Assembly: GCF_003852525.1 (NCBI RefSeq)
Contig: NZ_QAJL01000003.1
Span: 1,126,972-1,190,971 of the forward strand
Reading direction: 5' to 3'
Length of the DNA stretch: 64,000 nucleotides
DNA from: Pedobacter sp. KBW06
GTDB taxonomy: Bacteria; Bacteroidota; Bacteroidia; Sphingobacteriales; Sphingobacteriaceae
Shown here: positions 9,181 through 17,424 of the stretch, in pieces
How the letters are laid out: each line of letters starts with the position of its first letter
How positions within the stretch are numbered: the stretch's first letter is position 1
The notes under the pieces: model-generated
The model's database searches: none
Told to the model about the DNA's origin: nothing
What the model saw: the letters and a program-made list of their open reading frames with translations, nothing else
Made by a program: the position numbers and the translations under genes

Positions 9181-10104
9181 CTATCTCATCAATATTACCT
9201 CCTTGTCTTTAATCTGATAATTAAGTCCATGTATTAGTTTCAGCTGATTCAGAATAGCTTTAGGGTCATCAGTCCGGTAAAACTGCATCGAAACAGTCAA
9301 ATTTTCGAGTGCTTTTCCCCTAAACCTGACTTCCATAGAAAAGGCATTGCCAAAGGTTTGTGCAAAAGATTTCAGTGAGACATTGTCAAGAATATATTCC
9401 CCGTTCAGCCAGTTTTCAACCATAAAGGTTGTGCTGTCAAGTTTTACAGTTTCGCTTACCTTGTTAAAGGTGAGTTGTTGTTTAGGCAATAAAATACCCA
9501 GCTGCGCTTTTTTGTTACGTATGGCAATTTTTCCGCTGAGTAAGCTCACCCGGATATCTGCTGCGAGGGGATCATTGTTAATGATAAACTTAGTTCCCAG
9601 CACCTGGGTGGTAATTTGGGAGGTATGTACCAAAAAGGGATGTTCCGGATCAGGACTAACGTCACAGTAGATCTCTCCGGCCGCTAACTTTACCTCCCGG
9701 TTTTGTTGCATAAAAGGCTGGGCAACGGCAATCTTTGCACCAGGTCTCAAATGGATCGTAGAGCGATCTGGTAACCGGATCTCCTTAAACTCTCCTTTAT
9801 TCGCCACATAGCTAACCCAAACCTGCCTGGCAATGGAAGGTGCTGAAGTCAGATAAGCCCGATAACCGAAAGTTCCTGTCGTCATCAATACTACTGCGGC
9901 TGCAGCAACATTAAGCCAGCGCCTCTTCTGTCGCTGCGTTCTTATTTTTCGACGGATTTCGTTAAGCATTTCTTCGCCGGTCTTTGTTTTTTCCTGCTGA
10001 TCGGAAAAAGCTTCAAAAGGGATCCGGTCATCTGTGCGATCGAACCAGGCATCAGCCTGCTGATCTATGCTGCGCCTTTCGCTGAATATGTTTTTCTTTG
10101 CCAT
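9181..10104 (-). CDS. FecR-family anti-sigma factor
   Basis: About 307 residues from the ATG at 10104 (an in-frame ATG at 10122 is also possible). A cytoplasmic N-terminal part is followed by one membrane span (about residues 67-88, NVAAAAVVLMTTGTFGYRAY), a periplasmic FecR domain (about 100-200, including IRLPDRSTIHLRPGAKIAV) and a C-terminal domain of the DUF4974/STN-partner kind (LENLTVSMQFYRTDDPKAIL). It holds the ECF sigma factor inactive until the receptor STN domain signals ligand binding. It lies directly between the sigma and receptor genes, the standard layout. Confidence 0.93.
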   Translation of the reverse strand: MAKKNIFSERRSIDQQADAWFDRTDDRIPFEAFSDQQEKTKTGEEMLNEIRRKIRTQRQKRRWLNVAAAAVVLMTTGTFGYRAYLTSAPSIARQVWVSYVANKGEFKEIRLPDRSTIHLRPGAKIAVAQPFMQQNREVKLAAGEIYCDVSPDPEHPFLVHTSQITTQVLGTKFIINNDPLAADIRVSLLSGKIAIRNKKAQLGILLPKQQLTFNKVSETVKLDSTTFMVENWLNGEYILDNVSLKSFAQTFGNAFSMEVRFRGKALENLTVSMQFYRTDDPKAILNQLKLIHGLNYQIKDKEVILMR

Positions 10105-10162
10105 ACATACAACTCTTCGCAACGAAAGCCAAAATGTACTTTAAGAAAAAGCTATAAATAAG

Positions 10163-10762
10163 TTAAATTTTTGTTAACAGGATTACGAGTACCCCGGCAA
10201 GATTTGCCGGCTCTGAATAGAACCTTTTTGTTAGCAATCTAAGGCGTTCCAGAGCCATCGAAATATTGTTCCTCACGGTTTGTTCGGATAGAGAAAGTTC
10301 TGTCGCTATTTCTCTTATGGATTTATTTTCGAAACGACTCAGTCGAAATGCCAGTTTCATATTGTCAGGCATCTTCTCAATTTCCAGATCCAGGAGTTCC
10401 TGTAATTCTTTCGTCTCGAGTTCAGTTGGAGCAGGTACAATCAAAGTCCCGCTTTCCTGATAAAAGGTTTCTCTCTGCTTTGTGCTGATTTGTTTTCTAT
10501 ACCAGGAAATGGTTTGTCTTTTTGCGGCGCTGTTCAACCAGGGAGCCAATGATCTTTCGGCGATAATCCTGTGACGGTAATTCCAAAGGTTAATAAAGAT
10601 CTCCTGTAAGATGTCTTTGGTTACCTCTCTATCGTTAATTCGTCGATAGATCATGGTATAAACTTCCGGCCAATATTGTTCATAAAGCTCTTCAAAAGCT
10701 TTCTGATCGCCATTTTTCATCGCAGTGACTAAATTCTGATCGCTAAGTGTCAATTGATTCAC
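10163..10762 (-). CDS. ECF-type RNA polymerase sigma factor
   Basis: 199 residues with a sigma region 2 (about residues 25-90, including DILQEIFINLWNYRHRI) and a sigma region 4 helix-turn-helix (about 130-180, LSEQTVRNNISMALERLR). It is the first gene of the sigma, anti-sigma, receptor, lipoprotein, lipoprotein set and should direct transcription of the receptor genes when FecR releases it. A TAnnTTTG-like -7 element lies on the minus strand at 10818-10825, about 55 bases ahead of the start, but without a clear -33 TTG. Confidence 0.93.
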   Translation of the reverse strand: MNQLTLSDQNLVTAMKNGDQKAFEELYEQYWPEVYTMIYRRINDREVTKDILQEIFINLWNYRHRIIAERSLAPWLNSAAKRQTISWYRKQISTKQRETFYQESGTLIVPAPTELETKELQELLDLEIEKMPDNMKLAFRLSRFENKSIREIATELSLSEQTVRNNISMALERLRLLTKRFYSEPANLAGVLVILLTKI

Positions 10763-10954
10763 CCTGCGAAGTTAGCATCAGCCAGATTACCGTTTCGTTA
10801 ACTTATTGTGAACAAAACAAAGATATTTTATTAAAAATACACGAAATACTCTGGAGAAATGACACTATAAATCAAGATTGAATGTGAGAGCAGAGGGTTA
10901 TCCCAGAGCATAAGATTTTTGAATTATCTGTATGATTTGCAGCGAATTAAAAGG

Positions 10955-10990
10955 CAAAAAAAAATTGGGTAAACGAGGTGTTTACCCAAT
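10955..10990 (-). terminator. Rho-independent terminator of the RNA-repair operon
   Basis: An 11-base-pair perfect stem (10964-10974 with 10980-10990) is followed, in the minus-strand direction, by a run of nine U. It lies about 50 bases after the stop of the HD-Pnk gene and closes the ligase/HD-Pnk transcription unit. Confidence 0.85.
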
Positions 10991-11038
10991 CGGGTGGATC
11001 ATAATGGATGTTTCCTTAACCATTTGCGATAACAAATG

Positions 11039-12145
11039 CTATCTAATCCGATAAACTACTTTATGTGCTTCCCACAACGCAGGTACCTCTAGTTTACGGA
11101 CCAACTTATCCAATACTCCTGCCGGTACGATTTCATCTCTGTTTTTATTCTGATGGTGTAAGCTATGATAAGGCACCTCAATATAAACAATGTTTATTTT
11201 TGCGTTATAAGTTAAGAACAGGTCGATCAGCTGCATACGCATCTGACTGGTTATATTAGTTGCATTCCATACAAAAAACTGTTGCTTTCTCAGGAAAACC
11301 CGGGCCCGCTCTTTTCCCTCCTGTATTACCCGGCCGTTACCCGCCTTATCTGTTGGCAGTATTCCTCTTTCATGACGAATACCATCCAATGAAATCACCG
11401 GCCAGTCATTGTAATGCTCTTTAATATAGCTATCCTTTCCCGCACCCGGCAAACCAGACATCAGAATAACTTCTGCTCCCGGTGTTTCAAACGGGATGTA
11501 ATCCAGATAAGCATCTTCATTTTGCATATAGTACATTTTGGCCTGACCTGACTCAAACCGTCGCGCATTGCCCCAACATTGATTTTCTTTACAGTATTCT
11601 TCAAAGCAAGCAATACGATACAACATCTCTTCCTGATCACTGCAAATTCGACCAAGCATATCTGCCTTTGCCAGCAGGCACAGCCATTCCAGATTAACTT
11701 CCATACTTGCTTTTACCAAAGCTTTTAAAGGATCTGGTTTTTCAAATAACCAGATAGGCAAACCATGATACCTGACCAGGCTTACAATTTGCTCGCGAAT
11801 CGCAAAGGGTGCCGGTTCATTAAAATACAACAACTGCCTGGCAAACTGTGCTCCTTTACGCGCATGTCCATTCGAGGTAATGCTTCCGTCAGTTTCATAA
11901 ACTGTGGTGCTGTATTTCTCCACATCGTGCAACAAAGCCGCAGCCCATAAAATCTCCCGCTCTTGCGCAGACAGCTGCTGAAAAGCCGATTCGTTTTGTA
12001 AGGCTTTCAATACCATTTGCGTATGTATTGCTACATCACCTTCTGCATGATAACGAGGGTCCTGTGGAACCTCGTTCATGCGCTTCACCCAATCAAACCG
12101 GCTTTCAAGATCTTCCCATTGTTTGTTTTCGCTAATGGTCCACAT
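11039..12145 (-). CDS. HD-Pnk: fused HD phosphohydrolase and 5'-OH polynucleotide kinase (RNA end healing)
   Basis: About 368 residues from the ATG at 12145, which overlaps the end of the RNA ligase gene by 14 bases. The N-terminal half is an HD domain with metal-site candidates H41, H73-D74 (LLHDVEKY), H94 and H127. The C-terminal half is a P-loop kinase with Walker A GLPGAGKDS (about 231-239) and the catalytic-type Asp in SLDGIRHERG (about 254). This matches the HD-Pnk enzymes characterised in Runella, which remove 2',3'-phosphate ends and phosphorylate 5'-OH ends of broken RNA or DNA. Coupling with an RNA ligase supports RNA repair in the cytoplasm. Confidence 0.87.
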   Translation of the reverse strand: MWTISENKQWEDLESRFDWVKRMNEVPQDPRYHAEGDVAIHTQMVLKALQNESAFQQLSAQEREILWAAALLHDVEKYSTTVYETDGSITSNGHARKGAQFARQLLYFNEPAPFAIREQIVSLVRYHGLPIWLFEKPDPLKALVKASMEVNLEWLCLLAKADMLGRICSDQEEMLYRIACFEEYCKENQCWGNARRFESGQAKMYYMQNEDAYLDYIPFETPGAEVILMSGLPGAGKDSYIKEHYNDWPVISLDGIRHERGILPTDKAGNGRVIQEGKERARVFLRKQQFFVWNATNITSQMRMQLIDLFLTYNAKINIVYIEVPYHSLHHQNKNRDEIVPAGVLDKLVRKLEVPALWEAHKVVYRIR

Positions 12146-12839
12146 AACGCCCCCCTTCATTTATTAATGATGCACGTTTCCAGTTTCTCGTCCAATGTTC
12201 ATCTGTTTTAACATGCCCCTTGCGTACATATTTAAAGACATTTTTCGCAAAATCATCAACAGCATACCCCTCAGCATTTCTGGTAACGATTCCTTCCATA
12301 GTGGCTTTTGATTTATGCTGGACATCGTAAGGATCAAAGGCGCCTGAACCATTAACCAACGCTAACATTTCCCTTTCAAACTGTCCTTGATTTTCCGGCT
12401 TCTGCTCCATTTTAAGAACAGGAACTGTAGGCAAATCGAGTAGGTTAGCATAAAACCGGGTTTCTTCCCAGCTTAACCAACGGTCATGTTCCCGAATTCC
12501 GAACACATAAAAATGATGTTCTAAATTACGATATTCTATAGAGTGGATTGCGTACAAATTTTCCATAAAGAACTCCAGCTCGCCAAGATCGTATTTAACG
12601 AGTTGCCAGAACTGTCTCAGACTCTCCGTCCAGGGCGATGTAGTTGGAACTGCATGTGAGCGGGCAAATACACCATGTTTAGACAAACAGTTATTCTCTC
12701 CGTCCAGCTTTTCAGTGTGTATTAACGTCGGTATTTGTTGTAAATATTTCCAATAGTCGTGCTGAATCCTATCATCGCTCGTTGTTCCCGGCGAAAACGG
12801 GTAATGAAAAGTACGACCATATTTTTGTGAAATAGCCAT
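12132..12839 (-). CDS. RNA ligase family protein (ATP-dependent, repair type)
   Basis: I choose the ATG at 12839 (235 residues, MAISQKYGRT); an in-frame upstream ATG at 12899 would add an atypical aromatic-rich stretch. Nucleotidyltransferase motifs are in order: motif I EKLDGEN with the adenylated Lys at about 44; a motif with FARSHAV; motif III FYVFGI; motif IV EGIVTR; motif V FKYVRKGH. It should seal 3'-OH/5'-phosphate ends made by the downstream HD-Pnk. The two genes form a tight operon. A TAnnTTTG -7 element lies on the minus strand at 12959-12966, so the 5' leader may exceed 100 bases. Confidence 0.87.
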   Translation of the reverse strand: MAISQKYGRTFHYPFSPGTTSDDRIQHDYWKYLQQIPTLIHTEKLDGENNCLSKHGVFARSHAVPTTSPWTESLRQFWQLVKYDLGELEFFMENLYAIHSIEYRNLEHHFYVFGIREHDRWLSWEETRFYANLLDLPTVPVLKMEQKPENQGQFEREMLALVNGSGAFDPYDVQHKSKATMEGIVTRNAEGYAVDDFAKNVFKYVRKGHVKTDEHWTRNWKRASLINEGGRYVDH

Positions 12840-13078
12840 ATTGTAATAAGTAAAATTAAAAAAATAGTAATTACTCCCTCCCCGGATGGGAAAGGTCATT
12901 TAACATTATATGCGAAATGACATTACATGACTCAAGACTTAGACGTTTGATATATTTACAAATGTAAAAAACTAATTTAGCTTTTCTTCCCAAAAGACAT
13001 TTTTAAAGACTTCTATACAACTTTTAAGATCGCGATATTGATCCAACAATCCTAAACACAGGATGACTTAGGCACAAA

Positions 13079-13113
13079 AAAAGCCGCCTTTCTTATCGAA
13101 AAGCGGCTTTTTA
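13079..13113 (-). terminator. Terminator downstream of the CAU tRNA
   Basis: Stem AAAGCCGC/GCGGCTTT with a U-run in minus-strand reading, directly after the tRNA 3' end at 13119. Confidence 0.8.
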
Positions 13114-13118
13114 AGCAG

Positions 13119-13192
13119 TGGGCCATGATGGGCTCGAACCATCGACCAAAAGATTATGAGTCTTCTACTCTAACCAGCTGAGCTAATGGCCC
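13119..13192 (-). tRNA. tRNA with CAU anticodon (elongator Met or Ile2)
   Basis: A 74-nt cloverleaf: acceptor stem GGGCCAT/ATGGCCC, D arm GCTC..GAGT, anticodon stem GAAGA/TCTTT with loop CTCATAA, and T arm GATGG-TTCGAGC-CCATC. The discriminator is A and CCA is not encoded. CAU can mean elongator methionine or, after lysidine modification, isoleucine. The overall similarity to tRNA-Ile2 (TTAGCTCAG start, TTGGTCG variable region) makes Ile2 a serious candidate, but sequence alone does not settle it. It is not an initiator by appearance. Confidence 0.93.
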
Positions 13193-13259
13193 TGAAAAAT
13201 CTTATTGATTTTGCGAGTGCAATGTTACATATTTGAAACGAATTTTGGAAACAGTTTTT

Positions 13260-13895
13260 ATGAAAAAAATAAAAAATATCATTTTCGATTATGGTAATGT
13301 CATCTTCGAAATAGACTTTAAAAGGGCTCAAACAGCTCTAGTACAACTTGGTATCACGAATATAGAAGATTTTTTCGCGCATAAAAGTCATCATAATATT
13401 TTCAATAATTTTGAGACCGCAGCCATTAGTCCCGCGGAATTCAGGGCCGGAATCCGGGAAGCATCCTCAAATAAAGAGATCACAGACGAACAAATTGATG
13501 CTGCATGGAATAGTTTATTGATTGGAGTTCCACCAAATGTTCATGAGGTTTTGTTAAAAGTAAAAGAGAAATACCGTACATTTTTACTAAGCAATAACAA
13601 TGAAATCCATTACAACTGGATCGTTGACTACCTGAAAAGAGAATTCGATATGCCTGATAACAGCAGTCTGTTTGAAAGGGCTTATTATTCCCAGCAGATG
13701 TTCCTGAGAAAACCTCATGTAGAAATCTTTGAGCAAGTGCTTGCTGAAAACAAGCTCGACCCGGAAGAGACCTTATTTATTGATGATAGTCCGCAACACC
13801 TCGTGGGTGCAAAACAAGCTGGCATGCAAACCTTATTGATGACCAAACATCCTAAAGATCTGGAAGAAGTATTAACCGAGCACCATATATTATAA
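13260..13895 (+). CDS. HAD-superfamily hydrolase (subfamily IA)
   Basis: 211 residues from the ATG at 13260; the ATG at 13233 only adds a short unrelated stretch. Motif I is FDYGNV with nucleophile Asp near residue 10; the second Asp of the usual DxD is replaced by Gly, as in the YihX-like group. Motif II LLSNNN, a Lys motif around RKPHVEIF, and motif IV FIDDSPQHL are present. Such enzymes are cytoplasmic phosphatases of small phosphorylated metabolites; the substrate here is unknown. Confidence 0.88.
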   Translation: MKKIKNIIFDYGNVIFEIDFKRAQTALVQLGITNIEDFFAHKSHHNIFNNFETAAISPAEFRAGIREASSNKEITDEQIDAAWNSLLIGVPPNVHEVLLKVKEKYRTFLLSNNNEIHYNWIVDYLKREFDMPDNSSLFERAYYSQQMFLRKPHVEIFEQVLAENKLDPEETLFIDDSPQHLVGAKQAGMQTLLMTKHPKDLEEVLTEHHIL

Positions 13896-13945
13896 GGCTT
13901 CGTTAAAATATCGTAAATTGCAGGCCTAAATAAAACTCAAATACG

Positions 13946-14263
13946 ATGACGGAAAAAAAATTCAAAACTCTGAAAGAATTCTATCCATTCTATTTAACAG
14001 AGCATAGAAATTTGACCAGTCGTGTCTTACATTTTATTGGAACAGGCCTGGTTGTTCTTTCTGTATTCACAGGAATCCTGTTTCATGAATGGCGTTTCAT
14101 TTTAGCGACGCCATTCCTGGGATATGGTTTTGCCTGGGTAGGACATTTCTTTTTTGAGAAGAACAAACCCGCTACTTTCCAGTATCCCCTCTTCAGTCTG
14201 GCCAGCGACTTCCTTTTATTCTGGGACTTACTCACAGGAAATCAAAGCTTTAGATCGAAGTAA
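13946..14263 (+). CDS. DUF962/Mpo1-like small membrane protein
   Basis: 105 residues with the DUF962 pattern: FYPFYLTEHRNLTSRVLHFIG at the N-terminus, then GYGFAWVGHFFFEKNKPATF and a final hydrophobic segment SLASDFLLFWDLL. There are three to four hydrophobic segments. In yeast the related Mpo1 is a dioxygenase in 2-hydroxy fatty acid breakdown with a conserved His set; here H19, H28 and H73 are candidates. The bacterial role is not established. It follows the HAD gene by 50 bases on the same strand. Confidence 0.8.
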   Translation: MTEKKFKTLKEFYPFYLTEHRNLTSRVLHFIGTGLVVLSVFTGILFHEWRFILATPFLGYGFAWVGHFFFEKNKPATFQYPLFSLASDFLLFWDLLTGNQSFRSK

Positions 14264-14362
14264 TTTCCCAACATAGAAAGGCTCTATATCGATATAGATA
14301 TTTGGTGTTTGATCCCAAAGACTATTACCCCTAGTTTTACATCAACACTTAAATCATTCGTT

Positions 14363-15871
14363 ATGGAAAACAACAATACAAATAAGCGCAAACTTACGAC
14401 TGCTTCCGGCAGACCTTATGCAGAGCACGAAAACTCACAATCCGTAGGAAGCAGGGGCCCATTGTTACTTCAGGACTTTATTCTTCATGAGAAAATGGCC
14501 CATTTTAACCGGGAACGGATTCCTGAACGTGTAGTCCATGCAAAAGGTACCGGGGCCTACGGTACATTCACTGTTACTCATGACATTACTAAATATACAA
14601 AAGCGAAGATATTCAGTAAGATAGGCAATACCTGTAAAACATTTCTACGGTTTTCTACTGTAGGTGGAGAAAAAGGAAGTGCTGACTCTGAAAGGGATCC
14701 ACGTGGTTTCGCCCTTAAATTTTATACAGAAGATGGCAATTGGGACCTCGTAGGAAACAATACCCCTATTTTCTTTATCAAGGATCCTAAAAAGTTTAGT
14801 GATTTTATTCATACACAGAAGAGAGATCCAAGGACTAATCTGAAAAGCCCAACAATGATGTGGGATTTCTGGTCCTTAAATCCGGAAAGCTTACACCAGG
14901 TGGTGATTCTGATGTCTGATCGTGGTACTCCGTTTTCTTACCGTCATATGGATGGTTTTGGGAGCCATACCTATTCCTTCATCAATAGCGAGAACGAGCG
15001 GGTATGGGTAAAATTCCATTTCAAGACACAACAGGGTATAAAAAACTTTACCGGTCCGGAAGCAGATGCCATGCGTACACAGGATATGGACCATTCGCAG
15101 CGTGACCTTGTAGAGGCTATTGACCGCGGAGAATTCCCTAAATGGAATGTGAAGATCCAGGTAATGACAGAAGCGGAATCTAAAACCTTCAGGTGGAATC
15201 CTTTTGACCTGACCAAAGTATGGCCTCATGGCGAGTTTCCTTTGATCGACGTAGGTGTTTTAGAATTAAACCAGATCCCAAGAAATTATTTCGCTCATGT
15301 AGAACAGTCGGCATTTGCACCTTCCAATACTATAGATGGAATTGGCTACTCGCCGGATAAGATGCTTCAGGGACGCATATTGTCTTATGCTGATGCACAT
15401 CGCTATCGCCTGGGTGTAAACTACGAGCAGATCCCCGTAAACAGCTGCCCTTTCATGGTGAACAATTACCATCGCGACGGACAGATGCGTATAGATGACA
15501 ACGGGAACGACGATCCAAATTACTACCCTAACAGTTTCGGGGATGTTATTCCTGACGAAAGTTATAAAGAACCGGCATGGGAACTCGATTCAAATGTTGC
15601 CGATTGGTACGACAGGAATGCAGGACCTGGCGACAATGACCATTATACCCAACCAGGTGATCTTTACCGTAAAGTTTTAAGCCCTGAAGATAAAATCAAT
15701 CTGGTAAATAACATTGTTGGTGCAATGAGTGGCATCAGCGGCCCTAGAAGAGCACAAATCATCAATTTACAACTGTGTCATTTCTTTAGGGCAGACATTC
15801 AATTGGGAATGGCCATTGCCAAAGGTCTGGGTGTTGACATAGACCAGGCCATGGTTAGCAAACACAGTTAA
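14363..15871 (+). CDS. Heme catalase, clade 3 type
   Basis: 502 residues from the ATG at 14363 (MENNNTNKRKLTT); an in-frame ATG at 14309 lies in what looks like leader. Core features are RIPERVVHAKGTGAYGTF with the distal His, FIKDPKKFSDFIHTQKRDP with the conserved Asn-region neighbour, and the proximal heme motif RILSYADAHRYRLG with the Tyr ligand. Length fits small-subunit catalases. It detoxifies hydrogen peroxide in the cytoplasm. It is followed by a strong bidirectional terminator. Confidence 0.96.
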   Translation: MENNNTNKRKLTTASGRPYAEHENSQSVGSRGPLLLQDFILHEKMAHFNRERIPERVVHAKGTGAYGTFTVTHDITKYTKAKIFSKIGNTCKTFLRFSTVGGEKGSADSERDPRGFALKFYTEDGNWDLVGNNTPIFFIKDPKKFSDFIHTQKRDPRTNLKSPTMMWDFWSLNPESLHQVVILMSDRGTPFSYRHMDGFGSHTYSFINSENERVWVKFHFKTQQGIKNFTGPEADAMRTQDMDHSQRDLVEAIDRGEFPKWNVKIQVMTEAESKTFRWNPFDLTKVWPHGEFPLIDVGVLELNQIPRNYFAHVEQSAFAPSNTIDGIGYSPDKMLQGRILSYADAHRYRLGVNYEQIPVNSCPFMVNNYHRDGQMRIDDNGNDDPNYYPNSFGDVIPDESYKEPAWELDSNVADWYDRNAGPGDNDHYTQPGDLYRKVLSPEDKINLVNNIVGAMSGISGPRRAQIINLQLCHFFRADIQLGMAIAKGLGVDIDQAMVSKHS

Positions 15872-15890
15872 GTAATTTATCACCCACAAA

Positions 15891-15921
15891 AAAGGCCGGC
15901 CTGATGATCAGGCCGGCCTTT
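15891..15921. terminator. Bidirectional terminator between catalase and proline dehydrogenase
   Basis: A perfect 15-base-pair stem with a minimal loop, flanked by A-run on the left and T-run on the right, between two converging genes. It can end transcription from both sides. Confidence 0.9.
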
Positions 15922-15935
15922 TGTTTTTAATACGA

Positions 15936-17120
15936 CTATAATCTTCTGCGTTGCTTTTCTTTCATGATCAGGCCAAGCTCTCTGCTCGTTGCTCCTGCAA
16001 TAGAAGTGTTTTCCTGAGCTCTTCTGAATAGGTATGGCATTACTGCTTTAATCGGCCCGTAAGGAACGTATTTAGCGACATTATATCCTGCATCAGACAA
16101 ATTAAAGCTAAGGTTATCACTCATGCCCAGCAGTTGAGCAAAATAAACATGAGGATGATTATGATCGATAGCATGTTTATCTAACAATTCGGCCAATACA
16201 CGGCAGCTCTCTTCATTGTGCGTACCACATACAATTGCAATTTCATTGATATGTGCCATGCAATAGTTTAAAGATTCGTTATAATCTATGTCTGAAGCTT
16301 CTTTAGTTGGTTGAATTGGCGACAAATAGCCCATCTCTTCGGCTCTTTTTCTTTCTTTCTCCATATACGCACCTCTTACCATTTTAACCCCAAGAATATA
16401 ACCGGAGGCTTTAGCGATCAGGTGATCTGCTTTTAAATCTGCCAGCTTATCATGACGATACATCTGGTAAGTGTTGTAAACGATGATTCGTTCTTTATTA
16501 AACAGACGCATCATATCTACCGCCAGCTCATCAATCGTATCCTGAATCCAGGTTTCTTCTGCATCGACCATGATCGGTACATTTTTGTCAAATGCCCTTC
16601 TGCAGATCTTTTCGCATCTGGCTTTTACTTTCGCAAACTCTGCCTGCTCTGCTGCTGTTAATTCCTGTTTGGCATCCAGTTTTTCCAATAGCGCAAACCG
16701 GCCTATTCCCGTCACTTTAAATACGGTAATTGGAATACGTTGATCTCCTGCAGCTCTTTCTATCGTTCTGATGATCTCCTCGCAGGTAAAGTCGAATACT
16801 GATTCTTCTTCCTCTCCTTCTACGGAATAATCTAAAATAGTACCAACGTTGCCTTTGGTCAATTGCTGAATGGTATGCTCACATTCGGCAATTGTCTCTC
16901 CTCCACAAAAATGTTTAAAAATGGTTGCCTTGATGATAGATTTTATAGGCATGCCTATATTCAGAAAAAAATTAGTGATTGGCGGGCCAACTTTTGTTAG
17001 AAAATTGCTGCTGATTACTTTAAAAAGCCAGTATCCTGCGTTTAGTTCTGAATTTGATTGATTACGAAAAGCGATTTCCGTGTTGTCAAAGTTCAAGGTT
17101 TTTTTGGGGAAAGTTTCCAT
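15936..17120 (-). CDS. Proline dehydrogenase (FAD-dependent)
   Basis: 394 residues, single-domain ProDH with a TIM-barrel FAD fold. Recognisable parts are DYSVEGEEEE near 95, KVTGIGRF, PIMVDAEETWIQDTIDELA, the VKMVRGAYMEKER strand, CGTHNEESC, and the C-terminal substrate motif YLFRRAQENTS. It oxidises proline to pyrroline-5-carboxylate as the first step of proline catabolism. The P5C dehydrogenase partner is not adjacent. The gene stands alone on the minus strand. Confidence 0.95.
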   Translation of the reverse strand: METFPKKTLNFDNTEIAFRNQSNSELNAGYWLFKVISSNFLTKVGPPITNFFLNIGMPIKSIIKATIFKHFCGGETIAECEHTIQQLTKGNVGTILDYSVEGEEEESVFDFTCEEIIRTIERAAGDQRIPITVFKVTGIGRFALLEKLDAKQELTAAEQAEFAKVKARCEKICRRAFDKNVPIMVDAEETWIQDTIDELAVDMMRLFNKERIIVYNTYQMYRHDKLADLKADHLIAKASGYILGVKMVRGAYMEKERKRAEEMGYLSPIQPTKEASDIDYNESLNYCMAHINEIAIVCGTHNEESCRVLAELLDKHAIDHNHPHVYFAQLLGMSDNLSFNLSDAGYNVAKYVPYGPIKAVMPYLFRRAQENTSIAGATSRELGLIMKEKQRRRL

Positions 17121-17217
17121 TTAATTCTTATGGTTAGTCAAATTGCATGCAAAAGTATAAATTCCAAGGCTATCCATGGTAAAACACTTTATAAATAATT
17201 GTAAATTTGCTGGTATA

Positions 17218-17424
17218 ATGATAGAATTCAAATTAGAAGGTGAATTTATTCCCCTTATTCAGTTGCTAAAGGCAACCTCATTGGTACAAAGCGGCGGCGA
17301 AGCACAAACAGTTGTCGAAGACGGCCTGGTAAAATACAATGGCAAAGTAGACTATCGCAAGAGATTGAAAGTGCGGGTGGGCGATGTAATTGATTTTATG
17401 GGACAGAAAATAACAGTAATTTAA
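17218..17424 (+). CDS. Small S4-domain RNA-binding protein (YbcJ-like)
   Basis: 68 residues from the ATG at 17218. The S4 fold is evident: LVQSGGEAQTVVEDGLVKYNGKVDYRKRLKVRVGDVI. The upstream ATG at 17176 adds an unlikely stretch. Its stop overlaps the aroB start by one base (TAATG), so translation is coupled. Proteins of this type bind structured RNA, often rRNA. A TAnnTTTG element at 17202-17209 lies just ahead of the start but has no clear -33 partner. Confidence 0.87.
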   Translation: MIEFKLEGEFIPLIQLLKATSLVQSGGEAQTVVEDGLVKYNGKVDYRKRLKVRVGDVIDFMGQKITVI

